Source: Albidovulum marisflavi (GTDB lineage: Bacteria; Pseudomonadota; Alphaproteobacteria; Rhodobacterales; Rhodobacteraceae). From it: a stretch of DNA of 64,000 bases. Of this stretch, positions 31,564 through 40,028 are shown piece after piece. The stretch lies in the NCBI RefSeq assembly GCF_025751435.1, contig NZ_JAOWKY010000002.1:310001-374000 (forward strand), written 5' to 3'. The notes under the pieces are model-generated. The model was not told where the DNA came from. It ran no database searches and saw only the letters and a list, made by a program, of their open reading frames with translations. Both the position numbers and the translations under genes were made by a program. The number at the start of each line of letters is the position of its first letter. Position 1 is the stretch's first letter.

Positions 31564-33039
31564 TCACGCCCAATCGCGGCAGACGTACTTGATTTCAGTG
31601 AATTCCTCCATCCCCAGTCGCGCACCTTCGCGGCCAAGGCCGGATTGCTTGGTTCCGCCAAAGGGGATCGGCGCGCCGGTAACCTTGGTGCGGTTCACCG
31701 CGACCATGCCGAACTGAAGCGCGCGGGACAGCCGGTAGATGCGGCGCGGATCCTGGGTGTGGATATAGGCGACAAGGCCGTATTCGGTCGCATTGGCCTG
31801 GGCGATCACCGCATCCTCGGCGTCGAAGGGAAGGATCGGCGCGACCGGGCCGAAGGTTTCCTCTGACAGGATCCGGGCATCGGCGGGCACATCCACCAGC
31901 ACGGTCGGCTCATAGAACAGCGGGCCAAGCGCATGACGTTTGCCTCCGCATGCCAGCTTCGCGCCCTTGGCCAGCGCGTCGGCCACATGCTCTTCCTGCT
32001 TGGCGACGGCCTTTTCGTTCATCAGGGGGCCGAGGTCGCGGTCTTCCATACCCGGCCCGATGGTCAGGGCCTTGGTGGCCTCGGTGAAGCGCTTGCAGAA
32101 CTCATCATAGATCGCGCGCTCGACGTATATCCTGTTGGCGCCAAGGCAGTCCTGGCCCGAGGTTGCCCATTTCGCCTTCATGGTTTCGGCGACCGCATTG
32201 TCCAGATCCGCGTCCTTGAAGACGATCACGGGGGCGTGGCCGCCCAGCTCCATGACGAGCCGCTTCACGGTGTCGGCAGACTGGCGGTAAAGCAGCCGGC
32301 CCACTTCGGTCGATCCGGTAAAGGACAGAGCCCGCACGCGTGTGTCCCTTGTCCAGGGCTCGACGATGACGGGCGCGACGCCGGTGACGACGTTGAAGAC
32401 ACCGGGAGGAACCCCGGCGCGCTCTGCCAGTTCGGCCAGCGCGAGGGCCGAGAAGGGGGTTTCAGCCGAGGGATGACAGACGACCGTGCAGCCCGCAGCC
32501 ATCGCCGCCGCCGCCTTGCGCGTCAGCATGGCCGAGGGGAAGTTCCATGGCGTGATCAGCGCGGCAACGCCGACCGGCTCGCGCCAAAGTTCGACCTCGG
32601 CGTCCGGAAGGTGGCTGGTGACGCCCTCGATGTTCGGTCGCTTCGCCTCCTCGGCGTAGAATTCGATGAAGGCCGCGCCGTATTCGATTTCCCCCCTTGC
32701 TTCGGACAGGGGCTTGCCTTGTTCCAGCACCATGATCCGCGCAAGGTCATCCTTGTGCGCGAGGATCAGCTCGAACCAGCGCCGAAGGATCGCGGACCGG
32801 CCTTGCGGCAGAAGGCCGGACCAGCCCGGAAACGCCAGTTGCGCGGCGTCGACGGCGCCCGCGGCCTCGGTGCCGGACAGGCTGGCGACCTCGCCGATCG
32901 CTTCGCCGGTAGCCGGGTCGGTCACGGCGATGGTGTCGCCGGTTTCCGCGGCGCACCATTTGCCACCAATATATGAAAAGCAGCGGACAAGCTTCTTGTC
33001 CTCGATCTGTGCCAGGGTCGTGGTCGCGTTATCCAACAT
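31564..33039 (-). CDS. doeC: Aldehyde dehydrogenase, DoeC-like semialdehyde dehydrogenase
   Basis: The 491-residue NAD(P)-dependent aldehyde dehydrogenase has the general base E264 in MELGGHAP and the nucleophile C298 in TSGQDCLGAN. The N-motif is ITPWNFPSAM near 162-171. It is closest in pattern to succinate-semialdehyde dehydrogenases, as is the Ssd/DoeC enzyme of ectoine clusters, which oxidises aspartate semialdehyde to aspartate. The ATG at 33039 is preceded by GAGGA. A longer frame back to 33111 adds a Pro/Ser/Asp-rich leader unlike the family. It sits between doeX and doeD. Confidence 0.83.
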   Translation of the reverse strand: MLDNATTTLAQIEDKKLVRCFSYIGGKWCAAETGDTIAVTDPATGEAIGEVASLSGTEAAGAVDAAQLAFPGWSGLLPQGRSAILRRWFELILAHKDDLARIMVLEQGKPLSEARGEIEYGAAFIEFYAEEAKRPNIEGVTSHLPDAEVELWREPVGVAALITPWNFPSAMLTRKAAAAMAAGCTVVCHPSAETPFSALALAELAERAGVPPGVFNVVTGVAPVIVEPWTRDTRVRALSFTGSTEVGRLLYRQSADTVKRLVMELGGHAPVIVFKDADLDNAVAETMKAKWATSGQDCLGANRIYVERAIYDEFCKRFTEATKALTIGPGMEDRDLGPLMNEKAVAKQEEHVADALAKGAKLACGGKRHALGPLFYEPTVLVDVPADARILSEETFGPVAPILPFDAEDAVIAQANATEYGLVAYIHTQDPRRIYRLSRALQFGMVAVNRTKVTGAPIPFGGTKQSGLGREGARLGMEEFTEIKYVCRDWA

Positions 33040-33154
33040 CTGATCCTCATCGGGAGTGTCGGGGGGATCATCGCCGCTGTTCGCAGAGGGCGGGACCGAA
33101 CTTTGCGCCATCGGCAGAAGATTCCTCTGCCCACGCCGCGCTTTTCAGACCGGA

Positions 33155-33634
33155 TCACTCAAGGTCAAGAAGCACGTCGAACGGAGGGGCGCCGTAACCC
33201 TTCACCGGCTTCGTCACGATGTAGGTGAAGTAGCGCGCGAGGCCGATGCGCGCGTCCAGCATTTCGTCAATAAGTCGTTGATAGGCGTCGATGTCGCGGG
33301 TGACGATCTGAAGCAGGTAGTCGAAGCCGCCGCCAAGCGCCCAGCAGGCAACGATCTCATCATAGCGCTTCACCGCATCCTCGAAGGCGCGGAAGCTGGC
33401 CGACGTGTGGTCGGCCAATTCGGCCGCGACGAAAACCGTCACATGGGGTCCCAGCTTCTTCAGGCTGATGTCGGCGCGGTATCCCTCGATCAGTCCGGCC
33501 TTTTCCAGCTTCTTCAGCCGGTCCCAGCAGGGCGTGGGCGACAGCCCGATCCTCTCGGCCAGCGCGGCCTTGGTGATGCGCCCCTCCGTGGACAGGACCC
33601 GCAGAATCTGGATGTCGCGATCGTCGAGCTTCAT
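33155..33634 (-). CDS. doeX: Lrp/AsnC-family regulator DoeX
   Basis: The 159-residue protein has an N-terminal helix-turn-helix (LDDRDIQILRVLSTEGRITK, then LAERIGLSPTPCWDRLKKLE) and a C-terminal RAM/AsnC effector domain (GFDYLLQIVTRDIDAYQRLID). AsnC-type regulators are a regular member of ectoine/hydroxyectoine catabolic operons (asnC/doeX), where they respond to pathway intermediates such as diaminobutyrate derivatives. It begins three bases after the upstream M24 gene, so it is co-transcribed and could regulate its own operon. Confidence 0.85.
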   Translation of the reverse strand: MKLDDRDIQILRVLSTEGRITKAALAERIGLSPTPCWDRLKKLEKAGLIEGYRADISLKKLGPHVTVFVAAELADHTSASFRAFEDAVKRYDEIVACWALGGGFDYLLQIVTRDIDAYQRLIDEMLDARIGLARYFTYIVTKPVKGYGAPPFDVLLDLE

Positions 33635-33637
33635 CGG

Positions 33638-34783
33638 TCAAAGCACCGTCGGCCCCATGGGCGCGTTGGTCAGAAGCTCCGGCCCGTTCGGCCCCAGAAG
33701 CGCGCAGTTCGAGACGAAGAAATCACCGCGGCCTGTTTCGGTGAACCATGACAGAAGATGGAAGCTCATCCCCTCCTTGATCTCCAGGTCGCTGTCGTGG
33801 CGCAGGCCGGTGACCTTGTTGCCGCCCGTCCAGGAGGGGGGGAAGCCGATGCCGACCAGATAGCCGCAGTGATGGCGGCGGTAGTGCGGCAGCCCCGCAT
33901 CGTCCACTACGGCCTGCCAGTCGGCATAGACGTCGCGCGCGCGCCTTCCGGGGCGCAGGCCGTTCAGGCTTGCCGCGAACGCGCGTTTCGAGATTTCGGC
34001 CATCTCGGCATCCTCGTCGCGGATGTGGCCCAGATGGATCAGACGCCCCATCGGCGCATGGTAGCGCGAAACGCAGCCTGCGAGTTCCAGCATGACCCGT
34101 CCACCGTTGATGTAAGTGCCGTCGCCCCAGGTCGTGTGTTCCTCGGCGATGCGGTGGTCGGGGCGGATGAACGGGCCGAAGCCGGGCGGGTTCGATCCAG
34201 CGCGGATCATCGCGGCAGTGCATTCGGCGGCCACGTCGGCCTCGCGCGCGCCGTCGCGGATGGCGGCGATGGCGGCAAGGGTTCCGGCGTCCGAGGCCCT
34301 GGCGGCGGCGCGCATGATCGCCTGCTCCTCGGGTGATTTCACAAGGCGCAGGGCGTCGGTCAGGTCGGTGATGTCATCCCACTGTCCCGCGCCGGTCGTC
34401 TTGGCGATCTCGCGCCCGGCGGCAAAGGAAAACCCGGAGGATGAGGTTTCGAAACCCACCCGCTTGCCGGACAGGCTGCCCAGTTCCCCGGCCAGATGGC
34501 TTGCCGGGGTCACGCTGTCGCTGTGGCCCGAAAAGCGGGCGTTGCGCACCTGGTTCTCGATCGTGACCCGCTCCATCTGGCGGGTAACCAGCACCATCTC
34601 GCCGTCTGCCGGCACGATCAGGTGATGCGGCGCGAAATAGCCCCAATGATCAAGGCCCGTCAGATAGAAGACGCTTTCGGGCGCCGAGAAGACCGCGATA
34701 TCCAGGCCGCGCGCAGCCATTTCCACGCGGACGCCAGAGACGCGGCGGGCAAGTTCCTTGTCTGAGAAGGGATTCTTGAACAT
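33638..34783 (-). CDS. M24-family hydrolase, second DoeA-like paralogue
   Basis: The 381-residue protein has the creatinase-like N-domain (LDIAVFSAPESVFYLTGLDHW) and the pita-bread C-domain of M24 peptidases. At the metal site it reads LELAGCVSRYHAPMGRLIHLG, with Glu and His where true metallopeptidases have two Asp. The ectoine hydrolase at 40029 has the same departure (FELSGCYRRYHAPLCRTVHLG). The two are therefore related, and a metal-independent ring-opening amidohydrolase role is plausible. Within the eutB-eutC-doeX operon it may act on a hydroxyectoine-derived or related ring compound. The start is three bases after the eutC stop. Confidence 0.7.
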   Translation of the reverse strand: MFKNPFSDKELARRVSGVRVEMAARGLDIAVFSAPESVFYLTGLDHWGYFAPHHLIVPADGEMVLVTRQMERVTIENQVRNARFSGHSDSVTPASHLAGELGSLSGKRVGFETSSSGFSFAAGREIAKTTGAGQWDDITDLTDALRLVKSPEEQAIMRAAARASDAGTLAAIAAIRDGAREADVAAECTAAMIRAGSNPPGFGPFIRPDHRIAEEHTTWGDGTYINGGRVMLELAGCVSRYHAPMGRLIHLGHIRDEDAEMAEISKRAFAASLNGLRPGRRARDVYADWQAVVDDAGLPHYRRHHCGYLVGIGFPPSWTGGNKVTGLRHDSDLEIKEGMSFHLLSWFTETGRGDFFVSNCALLGPNGPELLTNAPMGPTVL

Positions 34784-34786
34784 CTT

Positions 34787-35773
34787 TCATGCTCGTATGA
34801 TCGTCCCCGCTTTGGCGAACCGGGCGCGGACATGGGTTGCGATCGCGGTATCCTGAACGCCGGTACCGGTCAGGTCGCAGATGGTGATGTCGTCGGACGA
34901 CGTGCGGCCCGGCTTCTGGCCGGCGATGATCTCTCCCAACTCGGGGGGCGTGCCTTTGGTCCAGACGCCCGCGGCCAGCGCGGCCTCCAGTTCGCCCGAA
35001 ACCTCGCACTGGCTGACCCGGTCGCAGACATAGGCGTCGGCGGCCATCAGCGCGGCTGGCTCGATCTCGTTCTTGCCGGTCTGGTCCGAGCCCATGGCGG
35101 TGATGTGCAGTCCGGGATGCAGCCAGTCGGCCCTGATCAGCGGCTCGCGGGACGGCGTCGTCGTGACGACAAGCTGGCTTTGCGCGACCAGCGCGGCGGG
35201 ATCCGCGATCGCTTCGGCGTCGATGCCAAGCAAGGATGCCAGATCAGAGGCGCAGGCGCGGGCCTTGTCCATGTCGCGCCCGTGGACAAGCACGCGCGCA
35301 AAGGGACGGACCAGGTGTGCCGCCTGCATCTGAAGCCGCGCCTGGACCCCGGTGCCGATCACGCCGGCGGTCTCGACCATCATCGGGGCCAGATGGCGCG
35401 CGGCGACGGCGCCTGCGGCGGCGGTGCGAATGTCGGTCAGATACCCGTTGTCCAGGAACAGCGATTCCACCAATCCGGTCCGGGCCGAAAAAAGGATCAT
35501 CAATCCGTTCAGGCTGGGCAGCCCGATCTTGGGGTTATCGAAGAAACCGGGGCTTACCTTGATCGCGAATCCGTCGAAGCCGGGGATGTAGGCCGTCTTG
35601 ACGTCCACTTCTCCGTTCACCTCGTGCAGGTCCATGGACATGATCGGCGGCATCACGACACCGCCTCGGGCCAGCGCGGCAAAGGCGGCCTCGATGACGT
35701 CGACCGTGGTCAGGTCCAGGTGAACGACCTGCCGCAATTCGGCTTCGGTGACGATCTGGATGTCATGCGCCAT
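34787..35773 (-). CDS. eutC: EutC, ornithine cyclodeaminase/mu-crystallin family
   Basis: The 328-residue Rossmann protein shows the family landmarks: IKVSPGFFDNPKIGLPS near 90-107, LTDIRTAAAGAVAARHLAP near 130-148, GVIGTGVQARLQMQA near 155-169 and ITAMGSDQTGKNEIEP near 235-250. EutC is found with EutB in hydroxyectoine degradation and is thought to act on the imine or amino acid derived from hydroxyectoine. The reaction is not settled. It overlaps eutB by 11 bases. Confidence 0.85.
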   Translation of the reverse strand: MAHDIQIVTEAELRQVVHLDLTTVDVIEAAFAALARGGVVMPPIMSMDLHEVNGEVDVKTAYIPGFDGFAIKVSPGFFDNPKIGLPSLNGLMILFSARTGLVESLFLDNGYLTDIRTAAAGAVAARHLAPMMVETAGVIGTGVQARLQMQAAHLVRPFARVLVHGRDMDKARACASDLASLLGIDAEAIADPAALVAQSQLVVTTTPSREPLIRADWLHPGLHITAMGSDQTGKNEIEPAALMAADAYVCDRVSQCEVSGELEAALAAGVWTKGTPPELGEIIAGQKPGRTSSDDITICDLTGTGVQDTAIATHVRARFAKAGTIIRA

Positions 35774-36767
35774 AACGCTTTCCCTTCACGCTCAGATCGC
35801 CGATCTGCACATCTTCGCCCGCCATGATCCTGTTGAACGTAACCATGTCGAGGTTGCGCCCCGTCACGATCGTGCCGATCGGCCCGTCGGAGGCCACCTT
35901 GCCTGCCAGCACCGCCGCCAGACCCACTGACGAAGCGCCCTCGGCCACGATGCGGTCTTCGTAGTAAAGGACCTGCATCGCGTGGCGGATCTCTTCCTCC
36001 GTCACAAGCACCACGTCATCCAGATTGTCGCGGCAAAGCGGGAACGACAGCCGGTTCTCAAGCCCGATCCCCCCGCCAAGGCTGTCGGCAAGCGAGGCGT
36101 ATTCGGGAACCTCAACCGGATGTCCGGCACTGATCGAGGCATGCATGGCCGCGCCCCGGTCCATCGTGATGCCGATGACCCTGATCCCGGGATTGATCGA
36201 CTTGGCCGCGACAGACACGCCCGCCGCAAGCCCGCCGCCAGACAGCGGCACCAGAAGCGTCGCAAGGTCGGGCCTGGCCTCCAGCATCTCGAAACCGATG
36301 GTCCCCTGCCCCGCAATCACTTTGGGATCATCGAAGGGCGAGATTTCCACCAGCCCCTCCGCCTCGCACAGCCGCTGGCTTTCATACATCGCCTCGTCCT
36401 GCGTCGTGCCGACGATGCGCACGTCGGCACCAAGCGCGCGGATGCCGTCGACCTTGGCCTGCGGCACCAGCTTCGACATGCAGATCACAGCCTTCATGCC
36501 CCGGCGTGCCGCGGCAAAGGCGACACCGCGTCCGTGGTTCCCGGTCGAGCAGCAGGTCACCCCGCCGACCGTGTCGGGCAGGGCCATGACCGCGTTGACC
36601 GCGCCACGCAGCTTGAACGCACCGATGGGCTGCATGTTTTCGAGCTTCAGCAGGAACTCTTGTCCGGCGGCCCGAGTCATGAACGGCGAAGGGACGAAGG
36701 GTGTCGCATCGGCAACGCCCCGGATTACCCGCCTCGCTGCGAGGATATCGGCCAGTGAGAAATCCAT
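35763..36767 (-). CDS. eutB: EutB, hydroxyectoine-utilisation PLP dehydratase
   Basis: The 334-residue fold-type II PLP enzyme is threonine-dehydratase-like. The Schiff-base lysine is K52 in PIGAFKLRGA, the substrate loop STGNHGRG is near 94-101, and the phosphate-binding GGGLAAG is near 181-187. The GIGLENRLSFPLCRDNLDDV block is characteristic of EutB. In the proposed pathway it removes water from hydroxyectoine-derived hydroxydiaminobutyrate so that the product joins the ectoine route. It starts immediately after ehuA, linking transport and catabolism. Confidence 0.87.
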   Translation of the reverse strand: MDFSLADILAARRVIRGVADATPFVPSPFMTRAAGQEFLLKLENMQPIGAFKLRGAVNAVMALPDTVGGVTCCSTGNHGRGVAFAAARRGMKAVICMSKLVPQAKVDGIRALGADVRIVGTTQDEAMYESQRLCEAEGLVEISPFDDPKVIAGQGTIGFEMLEARPDLATLLVPLSGGGLAAGVSVAAKSINPGIRVIGITMDRGAAMHASISAGHPVEVPEYASLADSLGGGIGLENRLSFPLCRDNLDDVVLVTEEEIRHAMQVLYYEDRIVAEGASSVGLAAVLAGKVASDGPIGTIVTGRNLDMVTFNRIMAGEDVQIGDLSVKGKRYGA

Positions 36768-37586
36768 TCAGTCTGCTTCCTTGACGGCGGAAAGGAACTG
36801 CTTGGTGCGGTCCCGCCTGGGATTTCCAAACAGATCGTCGGGGGGGCCCTGCTCTTCGATCTTGCCGCCGTAGAAGAAGCAGATCCGGTCCGAGATATCG
36901 CGCGCGAAGCCCATCTGGTGCGTGACCATCAGCATGGTCAGGTTGTGTTCGGAAACCAGTCTTCGGATGACGTTCGTCACTTCGCCGATCACCTCGGGGT
37001 CAAGCGCAGACGTGACCTCGTCGAAAAGCATGACCTTGGGGCGCATCGCAAGGGCGCGCGCGATCGCCACGCGCTGCTGCTGACCGCCCGACAGGCGCGA
37101 GGGGTGCTGGTCTTTCTTGTCGATCATGCCGACCATTTCCAGCAATTCCTCGGAGCGCTCCCGTGCTTCGCGTTTCGACAGGCCCAGGACCTGGACCGGA
37201 CCCTCCATGCAGTTTTGCAGCGCCGTCATGTGCGGGAAGAGATTGAAGTGCTGAAAGCACATCCCGATGGAGGATCGCGCACGCCGCAGATACTTCGCAT
37301 CCGCCGGCACCAGCACGCCATTCTTCGGCATATGGGTGAGCGGCTTGCCATCGACATAGATCACGCCGCCGTTGATCGTCTCGAGCGTCATCAGCATCCG
37401 CAGAACGGTGGTCTTGCCCGATCCCGACGGGCCGATGATGGTCACCATCTCCCCCTCGGCGACATCAAGGCTTAGATCGTCAAGCACCGTCAGCGCACCA
37501 TAACGCTTTGTCACGTTCATGAACCGCACCATGGGAACGTCCGCCCCGGTCAGTTCCAGCGGATATTGCGACATGTCTTCCATCAT
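36768..37586 (-). CDS. ehuA: Ectoine ABC transporter ATPase EhuA
   Basis: The 272-residue ATPase has Walker A GPSGSGKTT at 52-60, the signature LSGGQ at 165-169, and Walker B VMLFDE at 185-190 followed by a normal H-loop (MVTHQMGF). It is of the polar amino acid (HisP/GlnQ) type, as expected for the Ehu ectoine/hydroxyectoine importer. The ATG at 37586 overlaps the stop of ehuD (ATGA). It energises uptake with EhuC and EhuD. Confidence 0.9.
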   Translation of the reverse strand: MMEDMSQYPLELTGADVPMVRFMNVTKRYGALTVLDDLSLDVAEGEMVTIIGPSGSGKTTVLRMLMTLETINGGVIYVDGKPLTHMPKNGVLVPADAKYLRRARSSIGMCFQHFNLFPHMTALQNCMEGPVQVLGLSKREARERSEELLEMVGMIDKKDQHPSRLSGGQQQRVAIARALAMRPKVMLFDEVTSALDPEVIGEVTNVIRRLVSEHNLTMLMVTHQMGFARDISDRICFFYGGKIEEQGPPDDLFGNPRRDRTKQFLSAVKEAD

Positions 37587-38248
37587 CTCATCCCCAGTTT
37601 TCGGCGCACCCAGGCCTCGAAGGCGCGGATCAGGCCGGCCGAAGGCAGTGAGATCATCAGGAATACCACGCCGACGATCGTGTAAGGCTCAAGGTAGCGG
37701 TAGTTCTGTCCGCCGATCGCATTTGCGGCGTGCATCAGTTCAGCAACCCCGATCACCGACAGCATCGGCGTGTCCTTGACGATGCCGACCAGATAGTTGC
37801 CCATTCCCGCCACGGACGGGGGAAGGGCCTGCGGAATGATGACGCGGAAGTAGGTTTTCATTGGCGTCATGTTCAGCGCGGTGCAGGCTTCCCACTGCCC
37901 CTTGGCCACGGATTCGATCCCGCCCCGGTAAACCTCGGAAAGATATGAGGCGTAGTGAAGGCCGATGGCGATCATGCCCGCGACCCAGGGGCTGAGGTTC
38001 AGCCCATACTGGGGTCCGACGTAGTAGACGAAGAAGATCTGCAGAACCAGCGGCGTGGACCGGATGAACTCAACGACTTCCCGCACGACGAGGGTCAAGC
38101 CGCGGTAGGGCGTGCGCTGCGCGAGCGCCAGCACAAGCCCCAGCACCACCGCAATCGCGTAGCCGATGCCCGCCGCCATCAGCGTGTTGAGCGTCGCCCA
38201 GAGCATGCGGGGCATGATCTCGTATGTGAATTCCCAACTCCACTGCAT
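37583..38248 (-). CDS. ehuD: Ectoine ABC transporter permease EhuD
   Basis: The 221-residue inner-membrane permease has about five helices and the HisMQ-type EAA loop WEACTALNMTPMKTYFRVIIPQALP. The sequence EFIRSTPLVLQIFFVYYVGP near 60-80 is typical of polar amino acid permeases. Its order between ehuC and ehuA matches ehuABCD loci. It lies three bases after ehuC and overlaps ehuA. Confidence 0.88.
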   Translation of the reverse strand: MQWSWEFTYEIMPRMLWATLNTLMAAGIGYAIAVVLGLVLALAQRTPYRGLTLVVREVVEFIRSTPLVLQIFFVYYVGPQYGLNLSPWVAGMIAIGLHYASYLSEVYRGGIESVAKGQWEACTALNMTPMKTYFRVIIPQALPPSVAGMGNYLVGIVKDTPMLSVIGVAELMHAANAIGGQNYRYLEPYTIVGVVFLMISLPSAGLIRAFEAWVRRKLGMR

Positions 38249-38251
38249 CGC

Positions 38252-38917
38252 TCAGCCCCTCCCCAGGCGACGCGCCATGACCCGTTCGAGCCAGCGCATG
38301 AAGGGCGTGATGAGGAAGCGGGCAAAGATGTAGTAGATGATCAGGGCCGTCCCGAAGGCCTGCGCCGACAGATAGGTCGAGCCGTTGATCTGGCGCGCCT
38401 CGAACATCAGGTCCGACACGGCGATCAGCGCGACAAGCGCGGTGCCCTTGAGAAGTTCAATGATAAGGTTGCCCCAGGGCGGCAGCATCGCGACGAAGGC
38501 CTGGGGCAGGATGATCCGCCGCATCTGGGCCGCAGGCGACATGGACAGCGCGTACGAGGCCTCCCACTGGCCTTTCGGAACCGACTGGATCGCACCCCGG
38601 ACAAGTTCCGCCCCATAGGCGCCAAGGTTCAGACCAACAGCGACAAAGCCTGTCGTGAACTTGTCGAACGTCAGCCCGAACAGCGGCAGGACATAAAACA
38701 GCCAGAACAGCTGCACCAGAAGCGAGGTGCCGCGAAAGAATTCGATGTAGACGACGGCGACGCCCTTGGCGATCGGGTTGGAGGACAGCTTGAGCAGCCC
38801 CATGATCAGCGCCATGACGATCGCCAGAGCCGCGGCCAGAATGAACTGCGCGGCCGTGATCAGGGCGCCATCGATATAGCGGCCGCCATATTCGGCCAGA
38901 AACTCCGGATAAGACAT
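38252..38917 (-). CDS. ehuC: Ectoine ABC transporter permease EhuC
   Basis: The 221-residue HisMQ-type permease has helices around IYIEFFRGTSLLVQLFWLFYV-like sequence and the EAA loop WEASYALSMSPAAQMRRIILPQAF. It pairs with EhuD to form the channel. The ATG at 38917 begins MSYPEFLAEYG; an ATG five codons earlier is possible. It follows ehuB by 72 bases. Confidence 0.88.
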   Translation of the reverse strand: MSYPEFLAEYGGRYIDGALITAAQFILAAALAIVMALIMGLLKLSSNPIAKGVAVVYIEFFRGTSLLVQLFWLFYVLPLFGLTFDKFTTGFVAVGLNLGAYGAELVRGAIQSVPKGQWEASYALSMSPAAQMRRIILPQAFVAMLPPWGNLIIELLKGTALVALIAVSDLMFEARQINGSTYLSAQAFGTALIIYYIFARFLITPFMRWLERVMARRLGRG

Positions 38918-38989
38918 GGCCGCTCCGATCATTCATAAAACGTGACGGGCCCGGCGCCGGGCCCGTCGCGGCTTCAGATCAGCTGAAAC

Positions 38990-39835
38990 TCAGCGGTTCG
39001 AGCAGACCCATTCGGTCGTCTCGTCGCCCGGCAACACCTTTTCATCGTAGCCGTATTCGGCGACGGCAGCGAGCATTTCGGGCGATCCAAGGTATTTTTC
39101 CTGGGCCTCGTTGAACGCGGCGACAAAGTCTGCGTCATCGTCACGGAACCCGATTCCGACCCAGTTCTGCGTCCAGTCCGGAAGCGCGCCGGGATCAGTC
39201 ACTTCGATTTCGCCGCCCGAATTCTTGGCCAGTTCCTGGGCGGTGAAGAATGTCACCGCGCCGGCAGCAGCGCGACCGGCCTTGACGGCGGCCAGGATCT
39301 CGGTCGGTCCAGGAACCTGCATGATCTGAGCCTCGGGCACACCTTCCTTCATGGCGGCCTCGACCGTGTTGAAGCCCGCCCCGGTCACCATCGTGGCGTT
39401 CTTGGCCACGAAATCGGTGTAGGTCGAGATGCCTTCCGGGTTGCCAGCCTTCACGATGAACGCGTCGGACACCTTCGCCATGGGCTCGGAAAAGGTCACG
39501 TTCTCGCAGCGCGTGCCAAGGATGTACATTCCGCCCGTGATCATGTCGAAACGGTTTGCCTGAAGACCCGGGATCAGCCCACCCCAGTCGGTCACGACGG
39601 GCTCGATGTTGTCATGCCCCATCTGACCAAGCACGCCCAGCACATAGGCGTTGACGAAGCCAAGCGGGGCATTGTTTTCGCCGGGGTAGGCCCAGGGAAC
39701 CTCGTTCGCGAAGCCAAGGCGAATGGTTTCGCCGGCGTTGATCCGGTCCATCAAGGGCCCGGCGAAGGCCGCGACCGTGGACGCCCCCAAAGCGATACCG
39801 GCGGCGATTGTTGTCATTACTAGAGATTTTCTCAT
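38990..39835 (-). CDS. ehuB: Ectoine/hydroxyectoine-binding protein EhuB
   Basis: The 281-residue periplasmic binding protein has a Sec signal peptide (MRKSLVMTTIAAGIALGAST, ending near AFA at 26). The mature bilobal domain starts around DRINAGETIRLGFANEVPWAY. The late YLGSPEMLAAVAEYGYDE and the C-terminal TTEWVCSNR are typical of EhuB. It captures ectoines for EhuCD. The ATG at 39835 is preceded by GGGAG; a frame extending to 39898 would put charged residues before the signal peptide. It is the first gene of the ten-gene minus-strand operon and divergent from doeA. Confidence 0.9.
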   Translation of the reverse strand: MRKSLVMTTIAAGIALGASTVAAFAGPLMDRINAGETIRLGFANEVPWAYPGENNAPLGFVNAYVLGVLGQMGHDNIEPVVTDWGGLIPGLQANRFDMITGGMYILGTRCENVTFSEPMAKVSDAFIVKAGNPEGISTYTDFVAKNATMVTGAGFNTVEAAMKEGVPEAQIMQVPGPTEILAAVKAGRAAAGAVTFFTAQELAKNSGGEIEVTDPGALPDWTQNWVGIGFRDDDADFVAAFNEAQEKYLGSPEMLAAVAEYGYDEKVLPGDETTEWVCSNR

Positions 39836-39885
39836 GCCGTTCTCCCTGATGGATGCTCGCGACCGGAAGAGTCGAGAGCGCTTCG

Positions 39886-40000
39886 TTGTGCACATCATTG
39901 CCTGACCATTTCATGTGTCAAGAAATTTTCCGCGCATTAAGCGCATTATGCACGCATTTATCTTGCTCGCATTAGCGTTTGTGCATAGCGTTGTGCACAA
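39886..40000. promoter_or_regulatory. Cluster of TTGTGCACAA-like palindromes in divergent promoter
   Basis: The region between ehuB and doeA contains a perfect palindrome TTGTGCACAA at 39991-40000. Related sites are TTGTGCATAG at 39979-39988, TTATGCACGC at 39946-39955 and TTGTGCACAT at 39886-39895. Single 10-bp palindromes are common by chance, but four related sites in 115 bases of a divergent promoter suggest an operator array. The candidate regulator is the GntR protein at 43299 or DoeX. Confidence 0.5.
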
Positions 40001-40028
40001 TTGCCCTGCAGCCTTAGGTGAGGAGCCA

